A model generated the notes under the pieces. It saw only the letters and a program-made list of their open reading frames with translations. It made no database searches and was not told the origin of the DNA. Source: an uncultured Clostridia bacterium (GTDB taxonomy: Bacteria > Bacillota > Clostridia > Christensenellales > Borkfalkiaceae). Taken from it: a DNA stretch of 64,000 nt. Positions 24,733 through 32,383 of this stretch are shown here, one piece after another. Where the stretch lies: the NCBI GenBank assembly GCA_947175325.1, contig CAMWME010000001.1, positions 1-64,000 of the forward strand. Reading direction: 5' to 3'. Made by a program: the position numbers and the translations under genes. The stretch's first letter is position 1; the number at the start of each line of letters is the position of its first letter.

Positions 24733-26271
24733 ATGAAAATTCTAACATTAACACCCAAAAGCGCAACGTTTGAACTTGACGGCAATTTGTCGCCGTATTT
24801 CAGCGGAAACAACTTTTTAATAGAGCTTAACGATAAGCTGGTTCGGCAAGAAAACCGCAACGTTTTCTCTGTTTTCGGGCTTGCCCCCAACACCGATTAT
24901 GTGTGTAAGGTGAACGGCGAAAGCGTGAAGTTCAGAACGACTCAAGCTAATCTTGAAATAAGTATTGAAAAATTCGGGGCGTTGGGTGACGGTATCCACG
25001 ATGATACCGGTGCGTTCAATGCGGCTATGAACTGCTTGCCCGAAAATTCGATTTTAACGGTGCCCGCGGGTACGTATTCCATAAAGCCCGTATTTATGAA
25101 AAGCGGGATAATGATTTATCTTGAAAAGGGCGCTAAAATTTGTGCAGCCCCCGCCCGCGGCGATTATCCTATTTTGCCCGGCGTGCTTGACGGTATTAAC
25201 TGCCGCCGTAATATTGGCACTTGGCAAGGTGAAGAGGACGACTGCTTTGCCTCAGTTTTTACCGCTTACGCGCAGAATAATATTGCAATTGTCGGTGAGG
25301 GCGAAATAGATTGCGGGGCAGTACAAGGCGATTGGTACTTTAACCACAGAGTCAAAAGGGGTGCGTGGCGCCCTCGCGGATTATTCTTTAACCGTTGCGA
25401 CGGCGTAACCGTACTCGGTATTACGGTTAGAAACACGCCAAGCTGGAACATTCACCCGTTCTTTTGCAGTAACGTAAAACTGTACGATTTGGTTCTTGAA
25501 AATTCTTCGGATATGCCTACGACGGACGGCATTGACCCTGACTGTTGCACGGGTGTTGAAATCGTCGGTGTAAAAATTTCCGTCGGTGATGACTGTATCT
25601 CGCTGAAATCGGGAACGTACGAGTTTGCAAAACGCTATAAAACGCCTTGTAAAGGCGTAACTATAAGAAACTGCCTTATGCGCGAAGGACACGGCGGCGT
25701 CGCGTTCGGAAGCGAGCTTTCGGGCGGGATAGAGGACGTTACCGTATCCAAGTGTCTTTTCGAGGGAACGTATAGGGGACTTAGGATAAAGACCCGCCGA
25801 GGCAGAGGCAGAATAGGCAAGTGCGACGGCGTTACTTTTTCCGACATAGTAATGAAAAGCGTAAAAGTACCCTTCGTCATAAACATGTATTACAATATGG
25901 GCGACGAAACGGGGCACACGGAATACGTATGGTCTACGGAAAAGCTTCCCGTTGACGAAAGAACCCCGCAGATAGGTTCGTTCGTGTTTAAAGATATGGT
26001 CTGCACGGGTGTTGAATATGCCGCCGCAGCTTTCTACGGTTTGCCCGAATCGCCTATTAAAAGCATAACCTTTGACCACGTAAGCTTTACATACAACGAA
26101 AACGCAGAGGAAGGCTATGCCGTTATGCGTGAGAAAAACGTTGCCGTGAAAAATCAAGGTCTTGATTTTAAATGCGTTGAAAAGGTTCTACTTAAAAACG
26201 TAGTAATAAGCGGCCAAATCGGTGAGCCGGTTTTAACCGAGGACGTCAAAAAAATAACTATTACAAAATAA
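24733..26271 (+). CDS. Glycoside hydrolase family 28 (polygalacturonase-like), cytoplasmic
   Basis: 512-residue right-handed beta-helix enzyme. After a short N-terminal fibronectin-like or jelly segment (1-75), the pectinase fold starts at FGALGDGIHDDTGAFNAA. GH28 active-site motifs are present in order: TDGIDPD, GDDCISLKSG, GHGGVAFGSE and RGLRIKTRRGRG. There is no signal peptide, which points to intracellular action on imported oligogalacturonides rather than on polymeric pectin. It is co-transcribed with an AEC carrier. An exo-acting or rhamnogalacturonan-specific activity is equally possible. Confidence 0.9.
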   Translation: MKILTLTPKSATFELDGNLSPYFSGNNFLIELNDKLVRQENRNVFSVFGLAPNTDYVCKVNGESVKFRTTQANLEISIEKFGALGDGIHDDTGAFNAAMNCLPENSILTVPAGTYSIKPVFMKSGIMIYLEKGAKICAAPARGDYPILPGVLDGINCRRNIGTWQGEEDDCFASVFTAYAQNNIAIVGEGEIDCGAVQGDWYFNHRVKRGAWRPRGLFFNRCDGVTVLGITVRNTPSWNIHPFFCSNVKLYDLVLENSSDMPTTDGIDPDCCTGVEIVGVKISVGDDCISLKSGTYEFAKRYKTPCKGVTIRNCLMREGHGGVAFGSELSGGIEDVTVSKCLFEGTYRGLRIKTRRGRGRIGKCDGVTFSDIVMKSVKVPFVINMYYNMGDETGHTEYVWSTEKLPVDERTPQIGSFVFKDMVCTGVEYAAAAFYGLPESPIKSITFDHVSFTYNENAEEGYAVMREKNVAVKNQGLDFKCVEKVLLKNVVISGQIGEPVLTEDVKKITITK

Positions 26272-26276
26272 ATTTT

Positions 26277-26303
26277 AAAGCGGTGCAATTATTGCGCCGC
26301 TTT
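26277..26303 (+). terminator. Terminator after GH28
   Basis: Twelve-bp stem (AAAGCGGTGCAA with one G-T pair) and 3-nt loop followed by TTTTC. Confidence 0.75.
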
Positions 26304-26307
26304 TTTC

Positions 26308-26336
26308 TTGACTAAATAATACTAACTTGCTATAAT
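26308..26336 (+). promoter_or_regulatory. Promoter of the TetR-ABC cassette
   Basis: TTGACT, 17-bp spacer, TATAAT with TG upstream. The start codon lies 46 bp downstream. Confidence 0.75.
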
Positions 26337-26346
26337 CTAAAACAAG

Positions 26347-26361
26347 TGTTGCAAAACAACA
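26347..26361. promoter_or_regulatory. Possible TetR operator
   Basis: Inverted repeat TGTTG-CAAAA-CAACA just downstream of the expected transcription start and upstream of the ribosome binding site of the TetR gene, a classic place for autorepression. Confidence 0.4.
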
Positions 26362-26381
26362 GTTTTAAATAAGGAGAATTT

Positions 26382-26960
26382 ATGCCACCCAAAGCAAAAT
26401 TTTCAAAAGAAGAAATAATTGACGCTGCGTTTGAAATTACGCGGCGTGAGGGATTTGACGCTTTGACAGCGCGCTCTCTTGCGGCGGAGCTGGGCAGCTC
26501 GCCTCGCCCGATTTTCACAGTATTCAACGGAATGGAAGAGGTGCAAAGCGAGGTCAAGGCTGCCGCAACCAAGCTTTACGAACAGTATGAGGACGAAGGT
26601 ATGAGCGGCGAAAACGCCTTTAAAGGTTCGGGCACGGGTTATATCCGTTTTGCCGCCGAACAGCCTAAGCTGTTTCAGCTTCTATTTATGAAGGAGCGTG
26701 AAGGCGCTCCCGACCTTGGCAACATACTGTCAATAATCGATAACTATTACGAAAAGATTTTAGGTGCGGTTCAGTCGGAATACGGTTTTTCCACGGAAAC
26801 GGCAAAAAACATTTATTTGCATATGTGGATATATTCGCACGGAATAGCGTCCCTACTTGCAACCAAGGTTTGCGCTTTTACTAACGAGGACGTTTCGAAA
26901 ATGCTTACTGATGTATGTTCAAGTATAATAAGAAAATACAAAGCGGAGGGAAGAAAATGA
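26382..26960 (+). CDS. TetR/AcrR-family transcriptional regulator
   Basis: 192-residue regulator. The N-terminal helix-turn-helix is typical (FSKEEIIDAAFEITRREGF, then ALTARSLAAELGSSPRPIFTVF), and the C-terminal half is an all-helical ligand domain with MWIYSHGIASLLATKV, as in WHG-type TetR C-domains. It is the first gene of a three-gene cassette and its stop overlaps the ATG of the ABC ATPase (ATGA), so it very likely controls its own cassette. The inducer is unknown; a membrane-active compound or peptide is a reasonable guess for MacB/FtsX-type transporters. Confidence 0.88.
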   Translation: MPPKAKFSKEEIIDAAFEITRREGFDALTARSLAAELGSSPRPIFTVFNGMEEVQSEVKAAATKLYEQYEDEGMSGENAFKGSGTGYIRFAAEQPKLFQLLFMKEREGAPDLGNILSIIDNYYEKILGAVQSEYGFSTETAKNIYLHMWIYSHGIASLLATKVCAFTNEDVSKMLTDVCSSIIRKYKAEGRK

Positions 26961-27643
26961 TTAAAGCAGAGAATATTGTAAAAACCTACAACGGCGGCGC
27001 GGTAGAAGTTCTTAAAGGTGTTTCGCTCGATATTAAAGAGGGTGAAAAGGTAGTAATACTCGGTGCGTCGGGTTCGGGTAAATCAACGCTTTTAAGCGTT
27101 CTTTCGGGTTTAGAGCGCATGGACGGAGGCAAGGTTTTTTACGACGATAAAGATTTGTCTTCTATGACCGAAAAACAGTTGACGGAATTCAGAAGAAATA
27201 CCGTAGGCTTTATCTTTCAACAATATTACCTGTTGCCTCATTTAAACGTTGAAAACAACGTCAAAATGGGCGCGGACTTGATAGGCAACAAGGATTTCCG
27301 CGAAATTATAAAGGCGGTGGGGCTTGAAAGTAAGCTTAAAAATAAGCCCGCAGAATTGTCGGGCGGTGAGCAGCAGCGCGTATGTATTGCACGCGCATTA
27401 GCTAAAAATCCGAAGGTTCTTTTCCTTGACGAGCCGACGGGCGCTTTGGACGAAAAAACGGGTAGAGAAGTTCTTGACTATATAATAAAGTCGCAAGGAG
27501 AGCGCGGCTTTACCATGGTTATGGTTACGCATAACCTAAACATTGCCGAAACTGCCGACACGGTTATAAAAATGAACAGCGGCGTTATAACAGAAGTTTA
27601 TCACAACGCAACCCCTAAAACGGCGTTTGAAATAGGGTGGTAA
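26957..27643 (+). CDS. ABC transporter ATP-binding protein, LolD/MacB type
   Basis: 228-residue ATPase. Walker A is GASGSGKSTLL, the Q-loop is FIFQQYYLLP, the signature is LSGGEQQR, Walker B is VLFLDEPTGALD, and the switch histidine is in VTHN. The sequence class matches type VII (FtsX-coupled) transporters. The start at 26957 overlaps the TetR stop and gives MIKAENIVKTY; a longer open frame upstream overlaps the TetR coding region and is not used. Confidence 0.93.
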   Translation: MIKAENIVKTYNGGAVEVLKGVSLDIKEGEKVVILGASGSGKSTLLSVLSGLERMDGGKVFYDDKDLSSMTEKQLTEFRRNTVGFIFQQYYLLPHLNVENNVKMGADLIGNKDFREIIKAVGLESKLKNKPAELSGGEQQRVCIARALAKNPKVLFLDEPTGALDEKTGREVLDYIIKSQGERGFTMVMVTHNLNIAETADTVIKMNSGVITEVYHNATPKTAFEIGW

Positions 27644-27646
27644 GCT

Positions 27647-28792
27647 ATGGTTATAAGTTTAAAAGACGGCTTAAAGCTGTTCGGTATAATAATAGTGGCG
27701 TTCTGTGCAGTATTCGTCTGTACGTTCTTTTTGAACTTTTACATGGACGCCGTAGCGATTAAGGATACGATTATTGAGGCACAGAAAACTCTGTACGACG
27801 CGCAGCTTGCAACCGCAAGGTTTACAAGCGCAATAAGCGGCGGGTTTCTTGCATTAATCGCCGTAGTAATGATAATCTTTTACGAAAAGCTGTATATCGA
27901 CGGACACTTGCGCCAGCTCGGTATATTAAAAGCGATGGGCTATTCAAACGGCAACATCGCACTTCGGTTTTGGGTATTCGGTCTTAGCGTATTTATCGGC
28001 ACAGCGTTCGGTTTCGCTGCGGGGCATATTGCAATGCCGTACATATACGATAGTCTGACGATAGACACCTTGGTTATAGATATTCATTTCCACGCGATAT
28101 TGCTTATTATGCTCGTGTTTGTGCCTACGATTGTATATTCACTGTTTGCGTGCGGTTACGCGTATCTGGCACTTCGCCGTCCCGTTAACGATATGTTGAA
28201 AGGAAGGGTAGAGAAGAAAATAAAGAAGCGCAAAGAAAAACCCGCAAAAGCGGGCAAGGAGCGTTCGTTTTTGGTTGAAACTTGCTTCAAAACTCTCGGC
28301 AGTAAGAAGTTACTTGCATTCTTCATTGCGTTTGCGTGTTTCTGTTTTTCCGCTATGGTGCAGATGGGCGCCTCGATGAAGCAGCTGTCAACCGAATCGA
28401 TGGGCTTAATGATTTTGTTAATCGGCATAGTCCTTGCCGTAACCACGATGTTTATGGCGGTTACCTCGTTGATAAAGAATAACGTTAAAACCGTTTCAAT
28501 GATGAAGGTTTTCGGGTATTCGATGAATGAGTGCGCCTTGTCGGTATTCGGCGGTTACGTGCCGTTTGCCTTTTTGGGGTTTGCCGTCGGTACGGGTTAT
28601 CAGTACGGGCTGCTAAGTTTGATGGTTAATATCGTTTATAAGGACGTGGCAGCGGTGCCCGATTACAGTTTTAACGTTCCGGTTTTCTTTATTACTCTTG
28701 CTTGTTTTATCGTGCTTTATACTGCGGTAATGGCGGTGTATGCGTTCAAACTGAACAAAGTTTCCGTAAAGGAAGTTATGCTTGAAAATTAA
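27647..28792 (+). CDS. FtsX-like ABC transporter permease
   Basis: 381-residue membrane protein with two FtsX/MacB-type membrane halves. Each half carries the cytoplasmic coupling motif of the family (LRQLGILKAMGYSNGNIALR and VSMMKVFGYSMNECALSVF). A lysine-rich cytoplasmic linker (KKIKKRKEKPAKAGK) joins the halves. The large extracytoplasmic domain of MacB is missing, as in many small Bacillota exporters. It follows the ATPase by 3 bp, completing a self-regulated TetR-ABC cassette. Confidence 0.88.
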   Translation: MVISLKDGLKLFGIIIVAFCAVFVCTFFLNFYMDAVAIKDTIIEAQKTLYDAQLATARFTSAISGGFLALIAVVMIIFYEKLYIDGHLRQLGILKAMGYSNGNIALRFWVFGLSVFIGTAFGFAAGHIAMPYIYDSLTIDTLVIDIHFHAILLIMLVFVPTIVYSLFACGYAYLALRRPVNDMLKGRVEKKIKKRKEKPAKAGKERSFLVETCFKTLGSKKLLAFFIAFACFCFSAMVQMGASMKQLSTESMGLMILLIGIVLAVTTMFMAVTSLIKNNVKTVSMMKVFGYSMNECALSVFGGYVPFAFLGFAVGTGYQYGLLSLMVNIVYKDVAAVPDYSFNVPVFFITLACFIVLYTAVMAVYAFKLNKVSVKEVMLEN

Positions 28793-28811
28793 ATTTATTA
28801 TATAATATAGA

Positions 28812-28841
28812 AACAGCGGCAGACATCTGTCAGCCGCTGTT
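28812..28841 (+). terminator. Terminator of the TetR-ABC cassette
   Basis: Imperfect stem AACAGCGGC-A-GACA / TGTC-A-GCCGCTGTT with a 2-nt gap loop followed by TTTT. Confidence 0.75.
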
Positions 28842-28850
28842 TTTGGTAAG

Positions 28851-29354
28851 TTATATTGATTCGTTGTAAAAATGTAATGCTTTATTTAACAGTTTACCTT
28901 GTTTACTGAACACTTTATTAATCATACAAAAATAATTGTCTGGTATGCGATAGGTAGACGGTAAAGGATTAACCGCAAAGTTGCACGAAAATAAATAGTG
29001 ATACGGTTTATCATACTTTCTTTCATTGCCTTCAAAGAATATATTTAGACATTCCGATATGGTATTTAGCAAGTTCCATTTTTCTAATATGTCTTTATAA
29101 TCAATAGGATTTGAAGGTGCAATGTCAAAGTCATACTTTACAACTTCGCTATCTAATTTTAAAGAGTTTTTTGAGCAAAATTCTGTAAGCTTGGCAAGGC
29201 TACTAAAACATTCTATATGGTGCTGGCTATGAAACAGTTTATCATTGCCCTTTTCATCGTAATAATACCCTACGTAATATAAAATATTTTTCCATTTAAT
29301 TATAACCGGAAACACTTCTTGATTTTGAAGATTATTGAATAAAATTTGTTCCAT
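28851..29354 (-). CDS. AT-rich orphan hypothetical protein
   Basis: 167-residue soluble protein of unknown family, markedly AT-richer than its neighbours. There is no signal peptide, membrane helix or recognised motif. I take the ATG at 29354 (MEQILFNN) because the in-frame codons above it are extremely AT-rich and lack any ribosome binding site; a start at 29396 is possible. It lies between an ABC cassette and tRNA-Arg, near a small inverted repeat and a 10-bp copy of tRNA sequence, which suggests an acquired segment. Confidence 0.55.
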   Translation of the reverse strand: MEQILFNNLQNQEVFPVIIKWKNILYYVGYYYDEKGNDKLFHSQHHIECFSSLAKLTEFCSKNSLKLDSEVVKYDFDIAPSNPIDYKDILEKWNLLNTISECLNIFFEGNERKYDKPYHYLFSCNFAVNPLPSTYRIPDNYFCMINKVFSKQGKLLNKALHFYNESI

Positions 29355-29443
29355 ATTTATTAGTTTGCTTTCACTATTTTTAAAAAATAATAGCACAATT
29401 TAATTAGTATATCAAGCAATACAATGTGAATATTTGCTGGGAA

Positions 29444-29475
29444 TCTGCCGTTTCCCGTAAGGAGCCCTCGGCAGA
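29444..29475. other. GC-rich non-coding hairpin segment between orphan gene and tRNA-Arg
   Basis: TCTGCCG and CGGCAGA form a 7-bp inverted repeat with an 18-nt loop, inside a GC-rich patch (about 29436-29515) that contrasts with AT-rich DNA on its left. No open frame or known RNA is recognised. Confidence 0.35.
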
Positions 29476-29530
29476 GCGTCGTCGCAATGCTCCTCGCACG
29501 AACGCGTGTTCAATTCAAATCAACGGTATA

Positions 29531-29569
29531 AAATAGCCGCGCAAAACAAAGCGTTTTGCGCGGCTATTT
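29531..29569 (-). terminator. Terminator of tRNA-Arg
   Basis: Seventeen-bp perfect inverted repeat AAATAGCCGCGCAAAAC with a 5-nt loop, beginning directly at the CCA end of the tRNA and followed on the minus strand by TATA. Confidence 0.75.
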
Positions 29570-29643
29570 GGTACTCCCGCTGGGAATCGAACCCGGAACG
29601 GCCCCTTAGGAGGGGGCTGTTATATCCATTTAACTACGGAAGC
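29569..29643 (-). tRNA. tRNA-Arg (CCT)
   Basis: On the minus strand, GCTTCCG pairs with CGGGAGT (one G-T and one T-G pair), then discriminator A and encoded CCA. The anticodon stem GCCCC/GGGGC encloses CTCCTAA with anticodon CCT; the T-loop is GGTTCGATTCC. Confidence 0.95.
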
Positions 29644-29694
29644 GTAATTGCTTTTCGAGTGGAGAGGGAAAAGCAAAATAAAACTGAAAAATAA

Positions 29695-29718
29695 AAGCGA
29701 GCGTTTTTGCGCTCGCTT
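29695..29718 (-). terminator. Terminator of rpsT
   Basis: AAGCGAGCG / CGCTCGCTT stem with a 6-nt loop and a following TTTTAT on the minus strand. Confidence 0.8.
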
Positions 29719-29728
29719 AAAATTCTTT

Positions 29729-29992
29729 TTACGCCATTGCGTTGAGTTTTTTCGCAAGACCTGACTTTTTGTTGGCTGCCGTGTTCTTTTTAAGAATACC
29801 CTTCGAAACTGCGCTGTCGATTACAGAGCAAGTGTGGGGGAACAGAGCCGTAGCCGCTTTCTTATCGCCGCCTTCAACCAAAGCAAGGAACTTCTTAATC
29901 TCGGTTTTAACCTCGGATTTGATAGACTTATTTCTCGCGGTTTTCTTTGCAGTTACAAGAACGCGTTTTTTCGCTGATTTTATGTTAGGCAT
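29729..29992 (-). CDS. rpsT: Ribosomal protein S20
   Basis: 87-residue, lysine-rich 30S protein that binds 16S rRNA early in assembly. The N-terminus MPNIKSAKKRVL and the interior RNKSIKSEVKTEIKKF and HKNTAANKKSGLAKKLN-like C-terminal segment (KKNTAANKKSGLAKKL) are diagnostic. The start at 29992 is preceded by AGGAGAT; upstream in-frame codons are not conserved family sequence. It is monocistronic. Confidence 0.97.
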   Translation of the reverse strand: MPNIKSAKKRVLVTAKKTARNKSIKSEVKTEIKKFLALVEGGDKKAATALFPHTCSVIDSAVSKGILKKNTAANKKSGLAKKLNAMA

Positions 29993-30130
29993 TTCATATC
30001 TCCTTTGGATACTTTTAACATTAATTCTTTGTAATTTTATCACAAAAAAACCGTATTGTAAACTGTTTTTTATCGGCTTTTTGCAATTTTTTTAATATAT
30101 TTTACGTTAGCAAAATATTTATATATAGTA

Positions 30131-30877
30131 ATGGATTTAGCTGAATTTTCACCGCAAAAAGTGTGTTTTTTCGACAGCGGAATAGGCGGGTTGAATTTGT
30201 TATACGAATCCGCGCTGAGACTGCCCGAAGCAGAGCTATATTATTTTGCGGACAACTTCAACGTGCCTTACGGCAATTTGCCCGACGAAGAGCTTGAAAA
30301 AGCCGTTGACGAAATTTTTTCGGAAATTGCTAAAATTAATCCGACGGTTGCGGTTATAGCTTGCAATACGGTTACCGCAAGGTGTGCCGAGCGTTTGCGT
30401 AGCAAGTATGATTTTCCCATCGTCGGCATTCAACCCGCCGTAAAAGAGGCGGTGCGGGCGGGAGGCAAGTGCGTGGTGTTTGCTACCCCCGCGACGGCGA
30501 AAAGCGCAAGCTTAAACAAACTGATTAAAGAGTACGGCAACGATTTAACGCAAGTGGTTGCTTGCCCTAAATTCGCTCAATTCGTAGAGCAAAATATTTT
30601 TAATTTGAATGAAGAAGAACTTATGAAATTGTTACCCGATTTAAAGGCAGATACGGTCGTTTTGGGGTGTACGCATTATATATTTGTTAAAGAAACCGTA
30701 CAAAAAAAGTACGGTTGTCCCGTGTTTACGGGTGTTGATGGGACGGTAAGGCGCATTTTAAAGCTTTTAGGCGTAGAAAATAAACAACAAATAGTGCCGT
30801 TTAGTCCCAAAATTACGTTTGTAGGAGGTGATGAACAGAAAAATAAACGCGTGTTTTACGACGTTTTATGTAGGTAA
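30131..30877 (+). CDS. murI: Glutamate racemase
   Basis: 248-residue PLP-independent racemase that makes D-glutamate for peptidoglycan. The two catalytic cysteines lie in ACNTVTA (about residue 76) and VVLGCTHYIF (about residue 180), with FFDSGIGGL at the N-terminus. The length is slightly short for the family (about 260-270). It stands directly upstream of the mraZ promoter, which extends the cell-wall theme of the cluster. Confidence 0.93.
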   Translation: MDLAEFSPQKVCFFDSGIGGLNLLYESALRLPEAELYYFADNFNVPYGNLPDEELEKAVDEIFSEIAKINPTVAVIACNTVTARCAERLRSKYDFPIVGIQPAVKEAVRAGGKCVVFATPATAKSASLNKLIKEYGNDLTQVVACPKFAQFVEQNIFNLNEEELMKLLPDLKADTVVLGCTHYIFVKETVQKKYGCPVFTGVDGTVRRILKLLGVENKQQIVPFSPKITFVGGDEQKNKRVFYDVLCR

Positions 30878-30898
30878 AATTGGCTCTGGGGAAATTTT

Positions 30899-30923
30899 TC
30901 CCAAAAAATCCCAAAAAATTCCT
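30899..30923. promoter_or_regulatory. Putative MraZ-binding boxes
   Basis: Three repeats with a 10-bp period, TCCCA, TCCCA and TTCCT, each separated by AAAAA. On the other strand this reads TGGGA with 5-bp spacers, the type of array that MraZ recognises in other bacteria. It ends 9 bp upstream of the -35 box. Confidence 0.6.
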
Positions 30924-30931
30924 AAAAAGGG

Positions 30932-30960
30932 TTGACATTGGTATTAAAGGGTGGTATAGT
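30932..30960 (+). promoter_or_regulatory. Promoter of the dcw cluster
   Basis: TTGACA, 17-bp spacer, TATAGT, upstream of mraZ and downstream of the MraZ-box array. Confidence 0.85.
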
Positions 30961-30993
30961 GTTGCTATAAACCTACAAAAGGGCAGTTTTCTC

Positions 30994-31422
30994 ATGTTTT
31001 ACTTGACGGGTGAGTATTCTCACCAAATGGACACGAAAAACAGAATAAGAATTCCCAACAAATTGAAGGGGGAAGAAAAGGCACTCTTTTTTGCAAAGGG
31101 ACCTAACAGCTGTATTTACGTGTACTATGAGGAAGCTTTTCAAGAGCTTTGCCGCAAGATTGAGGAAAACAACAAACTTACCGACGAAAGACAGCGTAAA
31201 GCCGTAAGAATTTTTGAAAAGTCAGCTTTCCATATCGAAGGCGACGGACAAGGCAGAATGGTTCTTCCGGTGTTACTTAAAGAACATGCAAAAATCGACA
31301 AAGAACTCGTCATTTGCGGCGCAGGTAGTCATATAGAAATCTGGGCTAAGGAAGTTTACGACAAGTACTTCGAGGGCGAAGAAGAGAACTTCGACGACAT
31401 GTTCAATATACTTGGTATATAA
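30994..31422 (+). CDS. mraZ: MraZ transcriptional regulator
   Basis: 142-residue SpoVT-AbrB-fold protein with two tandem domains; the motif for DNA contact is DTKNRIRIPNKL in the first half and DGQGRMVLPVLLKEHA in the second. It represses or tunes the dcw cluster from boxes in its own promoter. The start at 30994 (MFYLTGEY) matches the family N-terminus and lies 34 bp after the promoter; the longer open frame begins upstream of the promoter and is excluded. Its stop overlaps the rsmH start by one base. Confidence 0.95.
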   Translation: MFYLTGEYSHQMDTKNRIRIPNKLKGEEKALFFAKGPNSCIYVYYEEAFQELCRKIEENNKLTDERQRKAVRIFEKSAFHIEGDGQGRMVLPVLLKEHAKIDKELVICGAGSHIEIWAKEVYDKYFEGEEENFDDMFNILGI

Positions 31423-32363
31423 TGAAAGAATTTTCTCATATTCCCGTGATGCTTGAGGAGTGTATGCAAGGTCTTAACCTTAAAGACGGCGGCGTATACT
31501 TCGACGGTACGGTGGGGGGTGCCGGACATTCATTTGAAATTCTTAAAAGGACAGCCCCTACAGGAAGACTTATAGCAACCGACTTGGACGACGATGCTAT
31601 ATTGGCGGCAGAGAGAAGGTTGTCGGTCTTCGCGGGCAGATTTGAAATTTACCAATCTGACTACAAGGACTTTGAAAAAGTTTTAAGCGAAGCGGGCGTT
31701 GAAAGCCTTGACGGGGCGATTCTTGACTTCGGCGTATCGAGTTTTCAGCTTGATACCGAGGAGAGAGGGTTTTCGTACATGAAGCCTAACGCGCCGTTGG
31801 ATATGAGAATGGACCAAAGCCAAGAGCTTACGGCAGAAATTCTTTTAAACGAATATCCCCAAAACGAAATTTCAAAAATATTGAAAGAGTACGGGGAAGA
31901 AAAATTTGCGTCTTTGATAGCCGCGAACATCGTTAAAGCGAGAACCCGAAATCGCATAACGACTTGCGGCGAGCTTGTAGAAATAATAGAAAGTAGCATA
32001 CCGAAAAAGTTTCAGCAGAACGGACCGGCGGCAAGAAAGAGCTTTCAAGCAATAAGGATTGCCGTCAACGGAGAGCTAAAAGGGCTTTACGAGTGTGTTA
32101 CGGGGCTTACGAGAAGGTTAAAAAAGGGCGGAAGGATAGTTATTCTTACTTTCCATTCACTTGAAGACCGTATAGTTAAGCAAGCGTTTAGGTATCTTGA
32201 AACCGACTGCATCTGCGACAAAAATTTACCCGTTTGTGTTTGCGGAAAAGTGCAAGAGGTTGAGGTTATCACAAAAAAACCTATTATTGCAAGCGTTAAG
32301 GAAATGGCCTTAAATTCGCGCTCTAAGTGCGCTAAACTTAGAATAGCAGAAAAAATCATTTAA
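31422..32363 (+). CDS. rsmH: 16S rRNA (cytosine-1402-N4)-methyltransferase
   Basis: RsmH (MraW) methylates C1402 of 16S rRNA in the ribosomal P site using SAM. Family hallmarks are HIPVMLEECM at the N-terminus, the SAM-binding DGTVGGAGHS, LDFGVSSFQLD, GFSYMKPNAPLDMRMD, and ILTFHSLEDRIVKQ near the C-terminus. 313 residues is the usual length. Second gene of the dcw cluster, overlapping mraZ. Confidence 0.97.
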   Translation: MKEFSHIPVMLEECMQGLNLKDGGVYFDGTVGGAGHSFEILKRTAPTGRLIATDLDDDAILAAERRLSVFAGRFEIYQSDYKDFEKVLSEAGVESLDGAILDFGVSSFQLDTEERGFSYMKPNAPLDMRMDQSQELTAEILLNEYPQNEISKILKEYGEEKFASLIAANIVKARTRNRITTCGELVEIIESSIPKKFQQNGPAARKSFQAIRIAVNGELKGLYECVTGLTRRLKKGGRIVILTFHSLEDRIVKQAFRYLETDCICDKNLPVCVCGKVQEVEVITKKPIIASVKEMALNSRSKCAKLRIAEKII

Positions 32364-32383
32364 TATGCGATAGGGAGAAAGTT

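Noticed and set aside
30880-30993. 38-codon upstream extension of MraZ
   Set aside because: It begins before the promoter and MraZ boxes; the family starts at MFYLTG.
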